From Pelomyxa schiedti (Eukaryota; Evosea; Pelobiontida; Pelomyxidae), in contig JAHLWZ010000518.1 of the NCBI GenBank assembly GCA_020536535.1, positions 112,256-176,255 on the forward strand: a stretch of 64,000 nucleotides of DNA. The letters are read 5' to 3'. Positions within the stretch are counted from its first letter, which is position 1. Each line of letters begins with the position of its first letter. Both the position numbers and the translations under genes were made by a program. The notes under the pieces were generated by a model. It saw nothing but the letters and a program-made list of their open reading frames with translations, was not told the DNA's origin and made no database searches. This document shows, one piece after another, positions 36,060 through 49,720 of the stretch.

Positions 36060-37190
36060 TGGATTTTGTGTTTTCTTATTCCCCTGTTTAATGATCATCA
36101 AGCACATCTGCTCTGTGGATTTTTTATCACCAAAACTGGGGTATTGAATGGGTTCTGGTCTGCATTAACCCCAGCAGGGCACGGGTGGCCAATTACATGT
36201 TGGTCACGAAGTGTGAGCTGCGACTGAAGGAGGCGGGCCCTCCTGCAAGGACCTTCGGCCGGCATCCATTGTTGTGGACTGCCTATTATTGCCCAAGGAA
36301 ATAATCGTAAAGTTTTGGTTAGTGAATTTCCCTCCCACGGCCCACGTGTTTCTGCGAGATGGGTCTTGCACCAACCGACACACATAAAAGAAAACCACCC
36401 AAGGAGAAAAACCCTTTGGTTCCTCATTGAGAGCTTCTTCTGTGGGAGCACATGCTCATCATCTATGGCTATCTCTATCTATCTGAGAAACACAAACTAA
36501 TACTCGCTGTGGAATGCTCCAATTGATTTCACCTTATAAAGCGTACGCAGTCTTCTGTACTTGCTTAACACCGGTCTCAAATGTAACAAGGTGCATTAAC
36601 CCACTCACGTCATTCCTTCCCATGTAGTTCTTTTCCTTTTTTTTGAGAGCACTCTCGAAGTTATCATCGGTATGTCGGTTTCTTCTTTGACACGTGACTT
36701 GGGAGTTGTTTGACAGAAAGGAATTTATCTCACTGGACATATTCAAGCAAGAAGAGGTGAAATGATCCCTTATTCAGACTCAAAGCCAACACGCCACAGT
36801 TTTTTAAGATTCGGGAGTGTGTACCAGAGAACTCTGCTACATCAAGGTGGTGAATGTGCGTTGAGGCAATGGAACGATATCATATGGTCCCTCTATGGAG
36901 ACCTGAAGTTTGGCAGTACATTAACCTGTTACTGCGCGCAACACAAGAGGTTACACTACCTGCAACCAAGGGCAACCTCTCATTATTTCAATGGGAGGAT
37001 GAAGTGCAGGTTCTTCACAAAATGAGATGGAATCGCCCAACTGCAGGATGAGGGTGGTGATGGGGTAAGACAATCCCACTGATGCTTAATGATCTGAATG
37101 CAATGCCAGGGATGGATTCAGATGGCAAGGTACTGATGCGTTGCAAAGTCAGCCCTCCGTTCTCTTTTTTAATTGACCACCCCATCAGAG
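36060..37190. other. No confident gene; possible decayed exons near 36735-37050
   Basis: Open frames here are short. One plus-strand run near 36854-37045 (VWQYINLLLRATQEV) looks protein-like but matches nothing I recognise, and no clean exon chain connects it. It could be an upstream part of the broken RAD50 copy. Confidence 0.3.
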
Positions 37191-38278
37191 AAATGTATCA
37201 TTGAATGTCCGTTTACATGGGATCAGACGTGATATAAAAGCGGTTGAGGATAAGGCTTCATGCAATGACTCTGTAATCTCCTCGCATTTATACAGATAAG
37301 ATCAACCGAAGAGGAGATGTGCAAACAAATTGGAAGGGACAGCATTACTTCAGAGATAGAACAACGCAAAAGAACTGTGGCAAGTCCAATAGTAACGTTG
37401 GTCTTTAAATTCTATGTACCTTCATCTTACATTGAAATCATACAGTATGACCAGCTCCAAGGCTCCTTGGTATGGCATGCCCTCACTTGTTGTTGTCGTT
37501 GGTTACATAATACACTTCTCACCTTTCAAAAGAAAACACTTCAAGAGAACCTGAAACAAATAACATCCGACTTAAGAAAGCCATCACTACAGCACGTAGA
37601 TGGAGAGTACAAAAACATGCTAATCAAGCACAAAGTCCACTCTTTCTTTCTCAACGTTCCCAATGGTGGTGGCACTTAAATTTTCTTTTACAGACAACAG
37701 AAGTTGCACAAGGAGACCTTGACAAATATTACAAGGCACTCAATGCGTATGTGCCAAGAAGTCACTAGATATAGAGCCCAACTCATTCCCAAAACGCTTA
37801 TGCGATACCACACTTTAAATGGAAGACATAAACAATACCATGAGGGAGTGGTGGCAGTCCACTTACCGCGGCAATGACATAGATGCAATTCAAATAAAAA
37901 CTGATATGGAGTCAGACTCAAAAAAGGAAGGCGCAGTGCCGGACAGAAAGTATTGGTGTTATTGATAATACAGATGGCCTTGGCTGAGACATTTTGTGTG
38001 AATTGGCGGCATTCTATCCTTGGACGAGCCACAACCAATTTGGACAGGCAACTACAAGTCAACCACCACCACGGGGAATATCGCAACTAACGCCCAACAC
38101 AACCAGACGTAATGTGGAGAGTTTTGCGGCGGCCATCTCCCGTATCCTGGATCGCAGACACAACCAAGCCAGCTTCCAGCTCATTATAATCACACATGAT
38201 GAAGAGTTTGTTCAACTCCTGGTGAGAAAACTGCCACTGGCGGGTCTCAAAGAATGCCAAGTGAGTTGTTCCCTCTGA
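37191..38278 (+). pseudogene. RAD50: RAD50 3' region, frameshifted and partly deleted
   Basis: RAD50 is the SMC-like ATPase of the MRE11 DNA-repair complex. Collinear pieces of its C-terminal end are visible: GIRRDIKAVEDKA, a coiled-coil run, LKQITSDLRKPSLQHVDGEY, TTEVAQGDLDKYYKAL, LMRYHTL, and then, in a shifted frame, INNTMREWWQSTYRGNDID. Another frame gives RRSAGQKVL (signature motif, with Arg where Cys is usual) and [16 protein letters not shown] follows, and finally ISRILDRRHNQASFQLIIIT with HDEEFVQLL. Breaks include a 2-nt loss between the HTL and MED codons. About 20 residues before SAGQ are missing. In the Walker B region, GGILSLDEP and TTNLD sit in different frames. No N-terminal Walker A half is present in the window. 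A badly assembled real gene is the alternative. Confidence 0.65.
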
Positions 38279-38748
38279 AACATAAATAATATCTCAATCT
38301 AACTTCCAAACCCACAGTCCCACAGCACACCCAAGAGGAAGGACATCAACGACTTTGTTTCATTTTTTTTTTACTTTGAGTAATGGAAAAAGGGGTCTTT
38401 TGCAACTGTGACTTGTGTAAAACAACAACAAAACTGCCCTCACATGTTTGTTGAGTGTACCCGACTACGGGCTGTACCTTTAGTCTCTAAGCGGGGAGGT
38501 GGAAAGCCGAGGGGGCCCAATTCTGTCCCCAGAAAGTTTCCCTTACCCGAAAAAACAAACACGACAGTTCCTCGACGTTGCACGGTTTCGTGAAATCAAG
38601 GATCAAATCTGGGATTCCGTATGATCAAGGAAACACAGAACAAAGTTCGCACCTGAACCCCTGCAAGTTCTTCTTTCGCCGTTCCGTTTTGGACGAGAAA
38701 CGAAAAAAACAACCTACAAATAAATCCCCTCACAAACCCTACCACAAC
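38279..38748. other. Intergenic, nothing recognised
   Basis: About 470 bp between the broken RAD50 copy and the cyclase gene. Short frames only. It presumably includes the cyclase promoter and 5' UTR. Confidence 0.4.
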
Positions 38749-41700
38749 ATGAACCGCATTGCACCAACAGACGATGAAGAAGATCCAGACATGGCCCAAA
38801 GGGTCACTACGGCGCCCGATGTTGACGGTTTGCCGTTTTTCCTCTTTCGGTTTTTTTGTGTTGTGTGGTTATCTCGTGAGAGCCGTTTGCTGACTGAATG
38901 GACGCACACATAAATATCTTACGTGCATTTACGCACAGTCACTGAAGCTACGGCGAGTGCGAAGGATACTGGACCGGGTGATGAAAATGTTTATCACGAG
39001 ACACATTCTGCCCCTAGCAGCGGCTCGTCGCGATCTAGTAATAAAACTGTGAGTTTGACTGGAATTACATTCAAGCCACTCGATTTCTGCAGTTTCGCAT
39101 GTTGTCAGGTGTGTTGTTTGTTTGTTTGGTGTCACCCCACCCCTTTCTTTTTGGCATTGTGTGCTGTGTCAGGGTTCTTGAAACAGTTCATGGATGACCA
39201 CTGACTTTGGATTTTTTTTTTTTTCCCTCCCTATCCCAGACTGTCAAAGCATCCAATTTCTTGGCACTGAGGCTCATTGTGCTATTTCTGGAGCTTGGCC
39301 AATTGCTGACATTTGTTCTGGATGATCAAGTTTTTTGTAAATATGGAAGTGAAACAAATGCATGCTCCAGAACATGGAAGGCTCTGTTTGGAATACGGCA
39401 CATTCGAAATTTTGGAGCAACAAGCTCAGATACACTGGTTTCGGAAGAAAAAGCCAGAGTATCACTTATAATATCTGCTGTCTGCACTGTAATTATATAT
39501 GCTTTGAGTATTCTTCAGATTCTCCTCGTTGTTAGGGGAACTCTTGGTAAGATCAAATGAGAAATTTTTTTACTCTAGTCCCAACGTTACTCAGGCAGTC
39601 GGAGGCTGTATACCCTCTTGCATTTCATTGCTTGCATTTTCCCTATTGTATTTATGCCACTGCTGTATGCTGCCCTTGAACCCTTTCTTTTGGAGAATTG
39701 GGACTCCAATATACTTTTACTTGCATTCTCAGTTCTTACGTGTATATTATTACTGATATTGTCTTCTGTAATCAGTACATTGTATGGGTAATAATACAAT
39801 TGTCACACCTTATTATCTATAGCTGCAATGAATTTATGCCAAAGAGATCTATCTTGTCTGTTTCACAAGTCTGGAGTAGATTGCTTCTTTCCACCTGTGA
39901 AGGAGTACTAGTTTTCTCTGATACCTTTATTCTTCCCGAATCGAGATGGGGAATTTTGACCCATTGCGGTCTTGTTGTGTGCACAGCTTGCCTTCTCTTT
40001 CTTCAGAGCAGTGTCTTTATGGTATGGCCATAAGTATGGACTAAAATCATTCATGCACCGTATAGCCATATTTTCATAAGTACATTGGGGGAGCGTTCAC
40101 TGCAATACTAGCTGGGATTGCATTTTCGTCATTCTTTATGTTTCCAGGATACTATACTTCCACATTTCCTCTCCATGCCATAGCAGCAGCAGTGTTTTTC
40201 CTTGGCATTCCAGCAGGCCTCATACTTCATAAGGTGACAAGTTTTCCTTGTTCAGTGACATTGTAATAATGAAATTGTAAGATATTGCACTGGATTCTAT
40301 ACCGCATTGTTTTTCGACTACATTTTGTCAAACCACAGCCTTTTATGATAGAACAACAAATAAGGTAGCACCTTGCATTTTCTCAATGATCTTACAACTG
40401 GTTATTAAACATAGGAGCATTTATCATCTAAAAGGGCCAACACAAACCCAGATGGACCACGCTGAGGAAATACTTCGCTCAGGGATGAGGTTAAAAGAGT
40501 TATTTCAGTTAATGCATTTGACACAGTCAAAGGGAATTCTCTGACTCACAATACTTGATGGTGTTGTATGCTATCTTTCTTTTCGATATCGTAGGCAATC
40601 ATTCCAATGCCACAGCTTGGGTAATTTTTCTTGCTCCACTTGTCTGTTTTTAATTACTTTTTCTTTTAAGTTAGAGAAAGTTCGGAAAAATTCAAGAACA
40701 ACAGCTGTTGTACAATACATGAGATACTGTGCCTCAACACACAAGGTAGATAATGTTGCAGACCACAACATGCAACTAAGACTGGAGATTGCACAGAAGC
40801 ACCATATGTAGTTTCCTTCATACAACAAAAGATATAACATATCTAGGAGTGCGAAACGGGGACTTGAAGCCTTTTGGACTCATTTGATGCACTCAAAGAA
40901 TAACGCACTTGACGTTAATTTCATGCTTGGGATCGTATCCACTCTGGAGAGACATGAATCAAATGCTGAGAAAATGTACCGCGAACTTGTGTAAGCCCAC
41001 ATGAATTCAAGCTACAATCACTGACTTCAACCAGATTAGATAACCCAAGATCTACTCTTTACTTGCGTCAGCTTGCTGGCTTCCTTAAAGAAATAAAAAT
41101 GGACTTTGAAGAGGCAGAGGTTCTGTACTTGCAAGCTGATGAATATGAGAGCCGACAACAAAAAGCTACCAAGTAAGCCAATATTCCAATCGACGAAAAA
41201 AAAATGATTATGCTCCAGACCTGCTCTACGGTTTGCAATAGAAGAAAGCGAAGCAGCTAAAATTCCCCGCACTCACACAGAGCCACTTTCAGAGAAGTCC
41301 TTTGACAGCAGACGCTACAGTGTGTCCAGTGCCTCGGATGTCTCGTCAATGGAAAAAAATGCACTTGAAACTTACAGACAAAATATTGAATCGAGCAAGT
41401 AGGCACTAACTTTCTACTTGGTTTCTTACTTATTTGGCAGATCTTGGTCAGTAGAAAGGTTAAGACTGGCACTTATTGGTGCCTTGGCCATCCTCCTTAT
41501 CAATATCATTGTTATTTACTCGGTTAGCACTAGTTCAATTTCCCATATACATGCGTCTATTGACGAAGTAGAAGAAGCCAGTAATATTCTCCCTCTACTT
41601 TTCAGTACCTAATGCAATTTAGCTGAGCTATCACTCTATCTTGGATCTTCCCTTCATACCGTACGGCAACTGCAAATGCAAAACGAGTTTGGTTATTGCC

Positions 41701-44700
41701 CTGGGGATCCCAATTCTTTGTACCGGATTCTTCCAGAAGACTTAAATATGTCACGATCACTTTTTGACACTTCTCTATCTGTTGCTGACGCCTCCTTGGA
41801 CCGCCATATATGGACTGATACTCACTTACCTACAAGGATCTTCGTAGAGTACGCCTATATTTTCTCTATGTTTTATTTCTCAAAGAAAAATCAAAGCGGA
41901 AATCACTCGGATTGGAGCCAGAGCTTCTATTCCCGGAATTCATCTTTGTATGAAGCTACAACCGATATCTGCACCTCGATAGATCTATTGATCCCTGTTT
42001 TAGGTTATCTTGTCTTTCGTAGCTAAATGTATCTCAACACCTGTTAAGATCCAGAAAATACCAGGGATGAGAATTTGAGCTTTAATCCAAACTTCCGGTT
42101 TCTGATGGATAACTTATGGCAAACGGTTGTTCCTAAGCTGTATGGTTCTAAAAATCATTTCTCGAAATGATTGAGTTTAGCCTGGTTCTTCCTGATTTCC
42201 GGTTTAAAGCAAACGACAATCTCTACTCCTTAATGAAAATGGCAGTCAGTATAAGTAAACACGTCCCAGTTTTTCTTTCCCTTAGAGCCATTTAGTTCTA
42301 CCAATTGTCTCCGTCTTATTTTTTATTTTTGTTGGTTTTGTTTATATTCCTTGTGAAGTAGCACTGAAAAGGGAACGACTGGTATGCAGGACTTGCTTTA
42401 CTTGTTTCTTTACTAAAATCATTAGGCTATAGTGAACCTATTCACCGAAATTCCCAAGGTAGAATCTCATTTTGCCTTATATTCACTTACTTTCAAAGTC
42501 TACAATTGCAAACATTATTTCTACACTTACAAGTGACGGAGTGAATAACGGACTTTCTGCACTCACCTATGCGAAAAGAAAAGTGAATTTTCTCTTTTGT
42601 TTCATGCTAGTTCCGATATTTTTTTAGACATCGATAATTAGCAAGCTGAGAATTCTGTTTATGGTTTCTTGCTTGGCACTACTGCTTCTCTCCTGCGCTA
42701 TGTCGTTTGTCGTGCTTTTTTATGCTACTTCTGGTGATGGTGAAGGTAGTACATGCACTTAACACTCCTTACTCACAATCCCAAGATAAGGTAATAAATT
42801 CTGAAAGGCGCACTGAATTGGAGTCTCAAGAAATGCTCTTTCTTGCAAATGAGCTCATTCTTCAGGATATGAGATCTTGGAGCTCCGTTGAAGAGGTAAA
42901 ACCGTGTGACTATCGTTTTGCCACCTAAGTAAGATTTCAGATTAGACAAGATTATGCTAGAGCAGAGTCAGAATTTATACTTTTCTCACATGAGCTGCGT
43001 TATACACGGGGGTACGGTGATTCTCATCTGTAATAGGAAGTGACATCTCACAGTGAAATTTTTGAACGTGATGTGGCTTGGGAGATATTCTTTTCCCGCC
43101 CGTGCCCTTTCAACTCTTCCTCTCTGCAATGTACAGGCTTAGATGGAATGATCTCCATCTTTAGAAGTCGTCTACATGCTTTATTTCTACAGGAACAAGA
43201 GTATTTACTTATTTTTTGATTTAATTCTAACCCCAATAAAAAAAAAAGGCAATTAACATGGAACAACACAAACTTTCAGACTGCCTTTAGTATATTTGAT
43301 ACCATGCAATCTTGGATGATAGAATTGAATGCGTGCCTTGCAGGTTAACTCTTATGCTGCTTTCAGTTTTCATGAAAATTCTTTCTGCTTTAGATGAAGC
43401 GGCATCTGTCCTTGAAGTATCTAGTATAATTCTCAACGCACTGCTTGGGATAAGGTACTTACCTTTCAGGGAGAAGTTTAATTTACTTGTTGTAGCATTC
43501 CTGCCTGCCTTCTATTCTATGTGATGTCTCATTTTGTGTTCAGTACTCTCATTGTGGAAGATACTAGGTAGAAGACTGACTCAGTATAACTTTTTGACGT
43601 TGTACAGAACTCTCCAGCTACTTCTGGCTGTTCCATTAAATGTACTCCAAGGCACAGCAGTGATAAAACAATTTTTCGAAACCGGAAGTGTGTCCGGCCG
43701 AGCAGCTCTCAAGACTGCTGTGGTACATTCTTTTCCCCCAGATAGCTGTTGAAGTGTTAATAACGGAAAAAGGAACAACAGGAGAAACGCACAAAAATGT
43801 TATTGGATGGGTCCAAAGATGCTGTTGTGGTTGTTGATGAAGGGTTTGTGCAACTCTGTCACGCGGTTATTCCCTCTCAACCACTTCAGGAATCACATCG
43901 AGATTTTCAATCCTAGCGCAGAACGACTTTTTGGATATCGGGCTGATGAAGTTCTCGGTCAATCAGCCACCGTTGTATTGCCAGGTGAAATCATGGGGCA
44001 GATAATGGAGAGAAAGGCCAAGTTCCACCACAAACAGAATAAAGATAGTACACCACCGCCAAATCTTGATGACCTAGAAGCAGATATCACAACTAAAAGT
44101 CGGTATTCCTCCCTCGCCTCACTTCTGTCTCAGTTTCAAAGGTGGCACTGTGATACCAACACTACTATCAATCTCGGAAATTTGCAGTGCCCAAGGTGAC
44201 TACAATTAAAGAAACAAGTTCGTTCCCTCAAAAAGAAAATTTTTTAGGTGCTACTGTGGCTATGTTTTTCAAGGATATCAGTAAACTCAAGGCGCAAGAG
44301 CAAGCTCTTGAACAACAAAAGCTGAAAGCTGATATGCTTCTTGAAAATATTCTTCCAAAGCCTGTCATGGATCAACTCGAAGCTCACCCGGGAAAGCTAA
44401 TTGCACAAAAGTACACAAGTGCAACAATCGCATTTGCCGACATAGTGGAGTGAGTAAAACGTCGGAGTATCTTCGGCTAAAACTTCACAGATTTACTCCT
44501 TTAGCAAGTAACATGGCCCCAGGAGAACTTGTAAGTATGCTGAATGGCTTATTTTGCCTCTGGGATTCCTTGCTAGATATTTATAATGTGGAAAAAGTCA
44601 AAACTGTGGGAGACTGGTACTGACAATCTTTTTATTACCTCTCATCTCAATACCATCTAGCTACATGGTGGTTGGCGGAATGCCTACAACGAATTCAACT

Positions 44701-45159
44701 CACCCCGAAGATGTTTTGGAGTTTGCAATAGCAATGTTTTCTGCTCTGGAATTCTTTAATGTACATAGGCATCACAAACTCAGAATTCGGGTTGGTAAGT
44801 AATTTACTTTCTTAGTATCAGGATTTAACTATTCTAGGACTGAATACAGGCCCTGTGGTTGCAGGTGTAATTGGAAAGAAGAAATGGGCTTTTGGTAGGT
44901 TCAGTTACAACCTTTCATGACTCTCACCTTTCAAATAGATTTATGGGGGGATGCCGTATGAAACCCAATACATTATGTTCACTCTTTTGATCCTTCAAAG
45001 GTCAATCTGGCCAGCCGACTAGAGAGTACGGGCGTACCCAACAGAATTCAAGTCAGTCAGCACACCCAAGAGAGGTTGTCCAACCGGGGTTACACATTTG
45101 AGGGCCGAGGCCTCATATCCATCAAAGGAAAAGGAGACATTGACTGTTTCCTTCTGTAA
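38749..45159 (+). CDS. TmcB-like multipass membrane protein with PAS and class III adenylyl cyclase domain
   Basis: The start at 38749 gives MNRIAPTDDEEDP. A Ser-rich N-terminus is followed by repeated TM helices (39240-40240). Next is a TPR-like region of the TmcB type (ALDVNFMLGIVSTLERHES, ELVLDNPRSTLYLRQLAGFL, about 40850-41180). A second TM/ectodomain block spans 41440-43500. A PAS domain follows (IEIFNPSAERLFGYRADEV, about 43890-44030), then a linker helix and a class III cyclase. Metal Asp residues are in FADIVEFT and KTVGDCYMVVGG. Base-specifying positions are Lys (VKTVGD) and Asp (FDLWGDAVNLASRLE), the adenylyl rather than guanylyl combination. The protein ends GDIDCFLL. It should make cAMP at a membrane in response to an unknown PAS or ectodomain signal. 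Confidence 0.8.
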
Positions 45160-45630
45160 GAATTCCGCCTCCCAAAAAAGCCACTATGAAACACAAATTT
45201 CGCTAATAATAAACGAAACCCAAAAACAAACTAAAACCAAAAGGGACGAACCCAAGGCTAATCAGGCAAAGAAACCACTTCCACCTGATTTCTTTGCTGG
45301 GTCTCTATGTGAAATGGGGGACGAAGAGGGCTGGGACATGGGCGGAAAAGTGTTCTCTCATTCGCCCTCCGTCCAACTTGGTTCCCCCACGGTCCCTCGT
45401 TGTACAATGGCCTCGCTAGTGCCCTCAGTCTCTATGTCCTCCAATCTGTAATTTAGAATGTTGAGTTGTGAAGAAATTGTTTGTTTCTAATTCGCCAATT
45501 CCGTAGGCCATCACTGCGTTTTTTTTTTTTTTAATTACGTGGTGTCACGCACCGGTGGTGGCTGTGCCTTTGGCCGAAGATCTCTGTTCTTTAAAAGACA
45601 CGTGTCTGTGTTTGGTGAGCTCTACGAACA
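45160..45630. other. Intergenic, nothing recognised
   Basis: About 470 bp between the cyclase stop and the EMC1 start. It contains a T tract near 45520-45532 and one open frame without recognisable content. Confidence 0.4.
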
Positions 45631-48600
45631 ATGGCTAAGGTGGATCTGTCGCAAAAGAGAAAAGGGGCATTGATTGTGTTGGTGGCTGTTCTTGTTGCCG
45701 GTGGATTGTTGGCCAATGCGCTCTACGAGGATATGGCTGGTTTAGTCGATTGGTACAGACAACGATGTGATTGTTTTGAATTTGATTGTGTTTTTTTTTT
45801 TTTTTTTTTGTCGTTTGTTGTCTACGATTTTTTTTTGTTTCGAACCGAATATACAGGCATAAGGAATTTATTGGCGAGGTTACTTGTGGGCAGCTTGTTG
45901 GTAACAGAGCTTATATTGGTGGATCAGTTAATGGGGGAATTTTGGCGTGTCTGAATTCTTCTTCTGGGACTATTTGTACGTACCCTTCGACATTATTACC
46001 AGTTGCATGTCAACTTGCATAGATTGGCGACGAGACCTCAATGAAAGGATTGATTTCTTGCAAGTCCGGGGAAAGGGTATTCAACTTTATGTGGGTTTTT
46101 TTAAAGATTTACTTAATACATTTAGTTCTACTTGTTACCTCGAAGGAGCGTGCTAGTTTATGGACTGTCGAGGGTTCAATGAGGTGGGATGTAACAATCC
46201 CTCACACTGAAAGTTCGTTTCTATCACACTGATGTCAAGATTTAATTGAGCCAGTCAATTGCAGATTTCCATGCTGCTTTCCTTGACGACATTGATGAAG
46301 ATGGACTTGCTGAAGTCGTCATTGTAGCGGGGTAAAAAAGTAGTTCAAGATTGCCTATGAATTAACACTGATAGTGGTGAAATGAAAGTCTTATCCGGGA
46401 AAACGGGTGATATTATGTGGAGAAGAACAGAGTAACCTTTACCTATTTCCCGTTATTAAATCAAATCACAAACAAAAACCACAACAAAAAAGTATTGACT
46501 TCTTGGCCTCTGCAATTCAGTCTCATGGCCATGTCGTTGTGATATCTGGAACAACAGATAAGGTGTGCAAGAATCAAGCATAGAAACTTCTGAAGCAAGT
46601 AAACAGGGTCAGATTGCACTTTCTGTGTTAGATCCTGTGGAACGAAAAGTGAAACTCGTGGATACATCAGTTGCACCCTTGTGTAGCTCATCATCCCCGC
46701 TACTTGAGGTTTCTGTTTTGACATGGGCTTGCCTTGATGCATCTGAGCACGTTTTGCTGCGACTATCACTTAACAACGCCAACAAGGACGAACCCTACTT
46801 GAAGATAGATAATGTTCCACTTGAACAGGTTACTACACTGGGGACCTTCTTTGCCACCGTTTGCCCGAATTAACCTTATTTAATATAGCATTTTCCGCAT
46901 AGTACCACAGTCCATCTTACTCGAGAGGGAATTTTACAAGCACCAGGCACATCAAAAATGATAGTAACTTCAAAGTCTGGTCTTCTTGAGCTTATCACAG
47001 TAGACGACCGTAGAGTAATTCCTTTTGCTACAGCATCTGGTCCAGTTGTGTTAGCTTCTGCAGAAAACGACCATGTAACTGGGCAGTTCTATCTTATCTT
47101 CTGCTATACAAACCACTAGATTGTCCTGTCAATCAAACACCGTAATGAACCATTGCAAGACAAGGAACTGACTACTTCATTTCACCAAAGTGTGAACCCA
47201 AAACTGGTGTGCTGTCTTGGTTTTTGTTGTTTCCTAAGCCCCTAATACAAATAACCAAAGGCAATTGTGAACAGCATCCCAAGTGACCAAGTTCCAATTG
47301 CTTTAGTTATCATGGATGACATGGTAATTAATGGTATCAATCACCGTGGCTCGGTTATGTGGTCCAGGTTTAGTAACCACAAGTAAATTCGGGTTCTAAT
47401 TGCCCTAGAGAGGAGGCTTTAGCTGAAGTTGATGACATTGAATTCGTGGAACTTCCAGCAAAAGGACTTGAGGAAACTCTCAGTAAGAAACAATCTAAAG
47501 AGGGGTAAAATTGATCTTCTTGGCATAGGTCCTGCAACAAGCAGCAATTTGCCTGCAAAGTTCTTTTCAAGGCTTATCTCTGATGTTAAGCACCTATTTT
47601 TTGAGCTCTCACAATCAGCTTCTGCTGTATCTGTAATGTATTCTGAAATAAGGCTACATTTTTAACCCAATATAGGACTGGCTTCATGACGTTTCCAGCT
47701 TAAATAACAACCATACAACTAAAGAACTGGTACTTAGTTTTAACACTGCAATCCCTTGACAAATTTTAGGAAAAAGATATCTTCGGGTTTAATCAATTAG
47801 CAGTTATTGCTACGAAGTCAATGAAGGTGTACGCACTACGCGTCGCAGGTGCTGGTCAAGTTGAGTGGTCCGTTCACATATCACCAGAACTTCCAACTGT
47901 GTCTGAGGTTCCAGTTGCTCAAAATATTTTTACCCTTCGCTCTACTGCTCACAAGAACCCTGTCTCTGCTCTAGTCACTGTCTTTTCTGCAGTTACTTAC
48001 CCTAAAAACTCACAGAAATGATGTTAACAGAAATTCCTAGACTAGCACAGTTGCACTCTTCAATCCTATTACCGGCCAGATTCTTGAGGTTAGTCATTAT
48101 GACTTCCCAGCTGCACAAGTTAGTATGCTTCCTGAAGTGGATCACATGGATATGTATTACGTGTAGCGTCGGACTGTGGTTTTTCCTCATGATTTCTGTA
48201 TAGGCACACGCTAGTACTCCTTGAGAGGACAGGTCCACTCAGTGCTACGGTACCATTCCACAACAGTTTCTTCGCACCTTAATGTATTTTTCGTGCTTTC
48301 TCAGGCTCACTTTTACCCCGGCAGCACTCTCCCACTTAAAACACAAAGGGAAGTCCATTTGTGGCTTGTGGACCCAGCCAAGTCATTGATTGTGGGATTT
48401 GCTACCACAACCCCACAAGTAAGCTCTCCAGCTTGTTTAATCTCTTACTTCACCAGTCGGAATTCAAATCCGTATGTGTGTGTAAATGGAACGTACAACT
48501 TCCAGAAGGAGAAAAAATTGTCAGTGTGGCAGCACACGATAGAAGAGAAGTAGTAAATGCTCGTGCCAAAGTTCTCGGAGACAGGTTTGATATCAATTTT

Positions 48601-49639
48601 CGTACCGTCTCATCTCTTATCAGGTCCATTATGATTAAGTACATAAACTGGAATGCCATTGCAATCGCAACAACTATGGACTCCACCCCCGCCAAGTCAG
48701 GAACTTCAAGCCAAAAACCCTTCAGTTCTGTGCAGTTATATGTATTTGATACACTCACAGGTATTATTTACCAGCATTCCTACCTGACTCACGTCATTAG
48801 GCGCCACAATCGCACAAGTCGTGCACAAGCGAGCAACAGTTCCAGTGCACATTGCCATGGTGGAGCATTTAGTTGTCTACACATTCACTGGTGGACAACT
48901 TCAGTCGAAATTAGCTTCCCTTGAACTCTATGAAGATTCCAAGGATTGGAGTCCGTATGTACAGCTATCTGCCTACATGAAAATTACTAAAAAAAAAAGA
49001 GGGGAGCTGGATTCTACCAAGAAAGTCGGTGATGGTTTACAGGTTCTCAGTCAAGTTTGGAACTTTGCCACAAATATCAAAGACATGACTTTTTCCATCA
49101 CAGCACATGGAATAACTCCTCACTACCTCATCAGTAAGTATTAGCTTTCGTTTATGAAATTAAATAAATTTTTTTCCCAGCTGTGCTCGATCACCAAGTT
49201 TATGTACTGGATCCACGATTTTTTGATGCGCGACGCCCAACTCCAGTCAATAATGCGCCTGCAGTGTTAACACGCGAAGAACGTGAGGAAGGACTTATTC
49301 CCTACCAGTCAAGCATCCCGGTCCTGGCCGTGAGTTTTGCCTCGTACTCTCTTTCCCTCCACGGCGTGTCACAAGTTGAATCCGCTTCCACACACCTCGA
49401 GTCAACTTCACACATCCTTGCCTTTGGTTCCGCAAGAGGAGGAGGAGATATGTTTTACACAAGAATATCACCAAGCGGTGCCTATGATATGCTCAGTAGC
49501 GATTTCAACAAACCCCTGATATGCCTCTCCCTTGCAGGTAATCCCTATCCCCCAGTTTATCTTACTAAAAATACTTCTAGTTTGCCTTGTAGCCACTGTG
49601 GCTGTGTGGTACCTCGATAAAAAGAGATCCCACCGTTAA
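45631..49639 (+). CDS. EMC1: ER membrane protein complex subunit 1
   Basis: EMC1 is the large lumenal subunit of the EMC, which inserts membrane proteins at the ER. The start at 45631 gives a signal peptide (RKGALIVLVAVLVAGGLLA) and YEDMAGLVDW. An intron with a long T tract leads to HKEFIGEVTCG and GSVNGGILACLNSSSG, the usual start of the PQQ-like beta-propeller. Later exons encode propeller repeats. The C-terminal DUF1620 part has VYVLDPRFFDARRP, REEREEGLIPYQSSIPVL, LAFGSARGGGDMFYTRISPS, then MLSSDFNKPL. A final TM follows, ending VWYLDKKRSHR. About 15 introns split the gene. EMC1 length and order agree with the family. Confidence 0.88.
45791..45809. repeat. Poly-T tract in EMC1 intron 1
   Basis: An uninterrupted T run lies just inside the first EMC1 intron, followed by a second T run before the ATATACAG acceptor. 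It is an extreme case of the T-rich introns seen throughout. Confidence 0.8.
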
Positions 49640-49720
49640 ACGAAAATCTAAAAGACATTTTTTCTTTAGTCTCTAAACCCATTTATCCAAAAGGTCTACA
49701 AAACTACAAGGGATGTTTAT

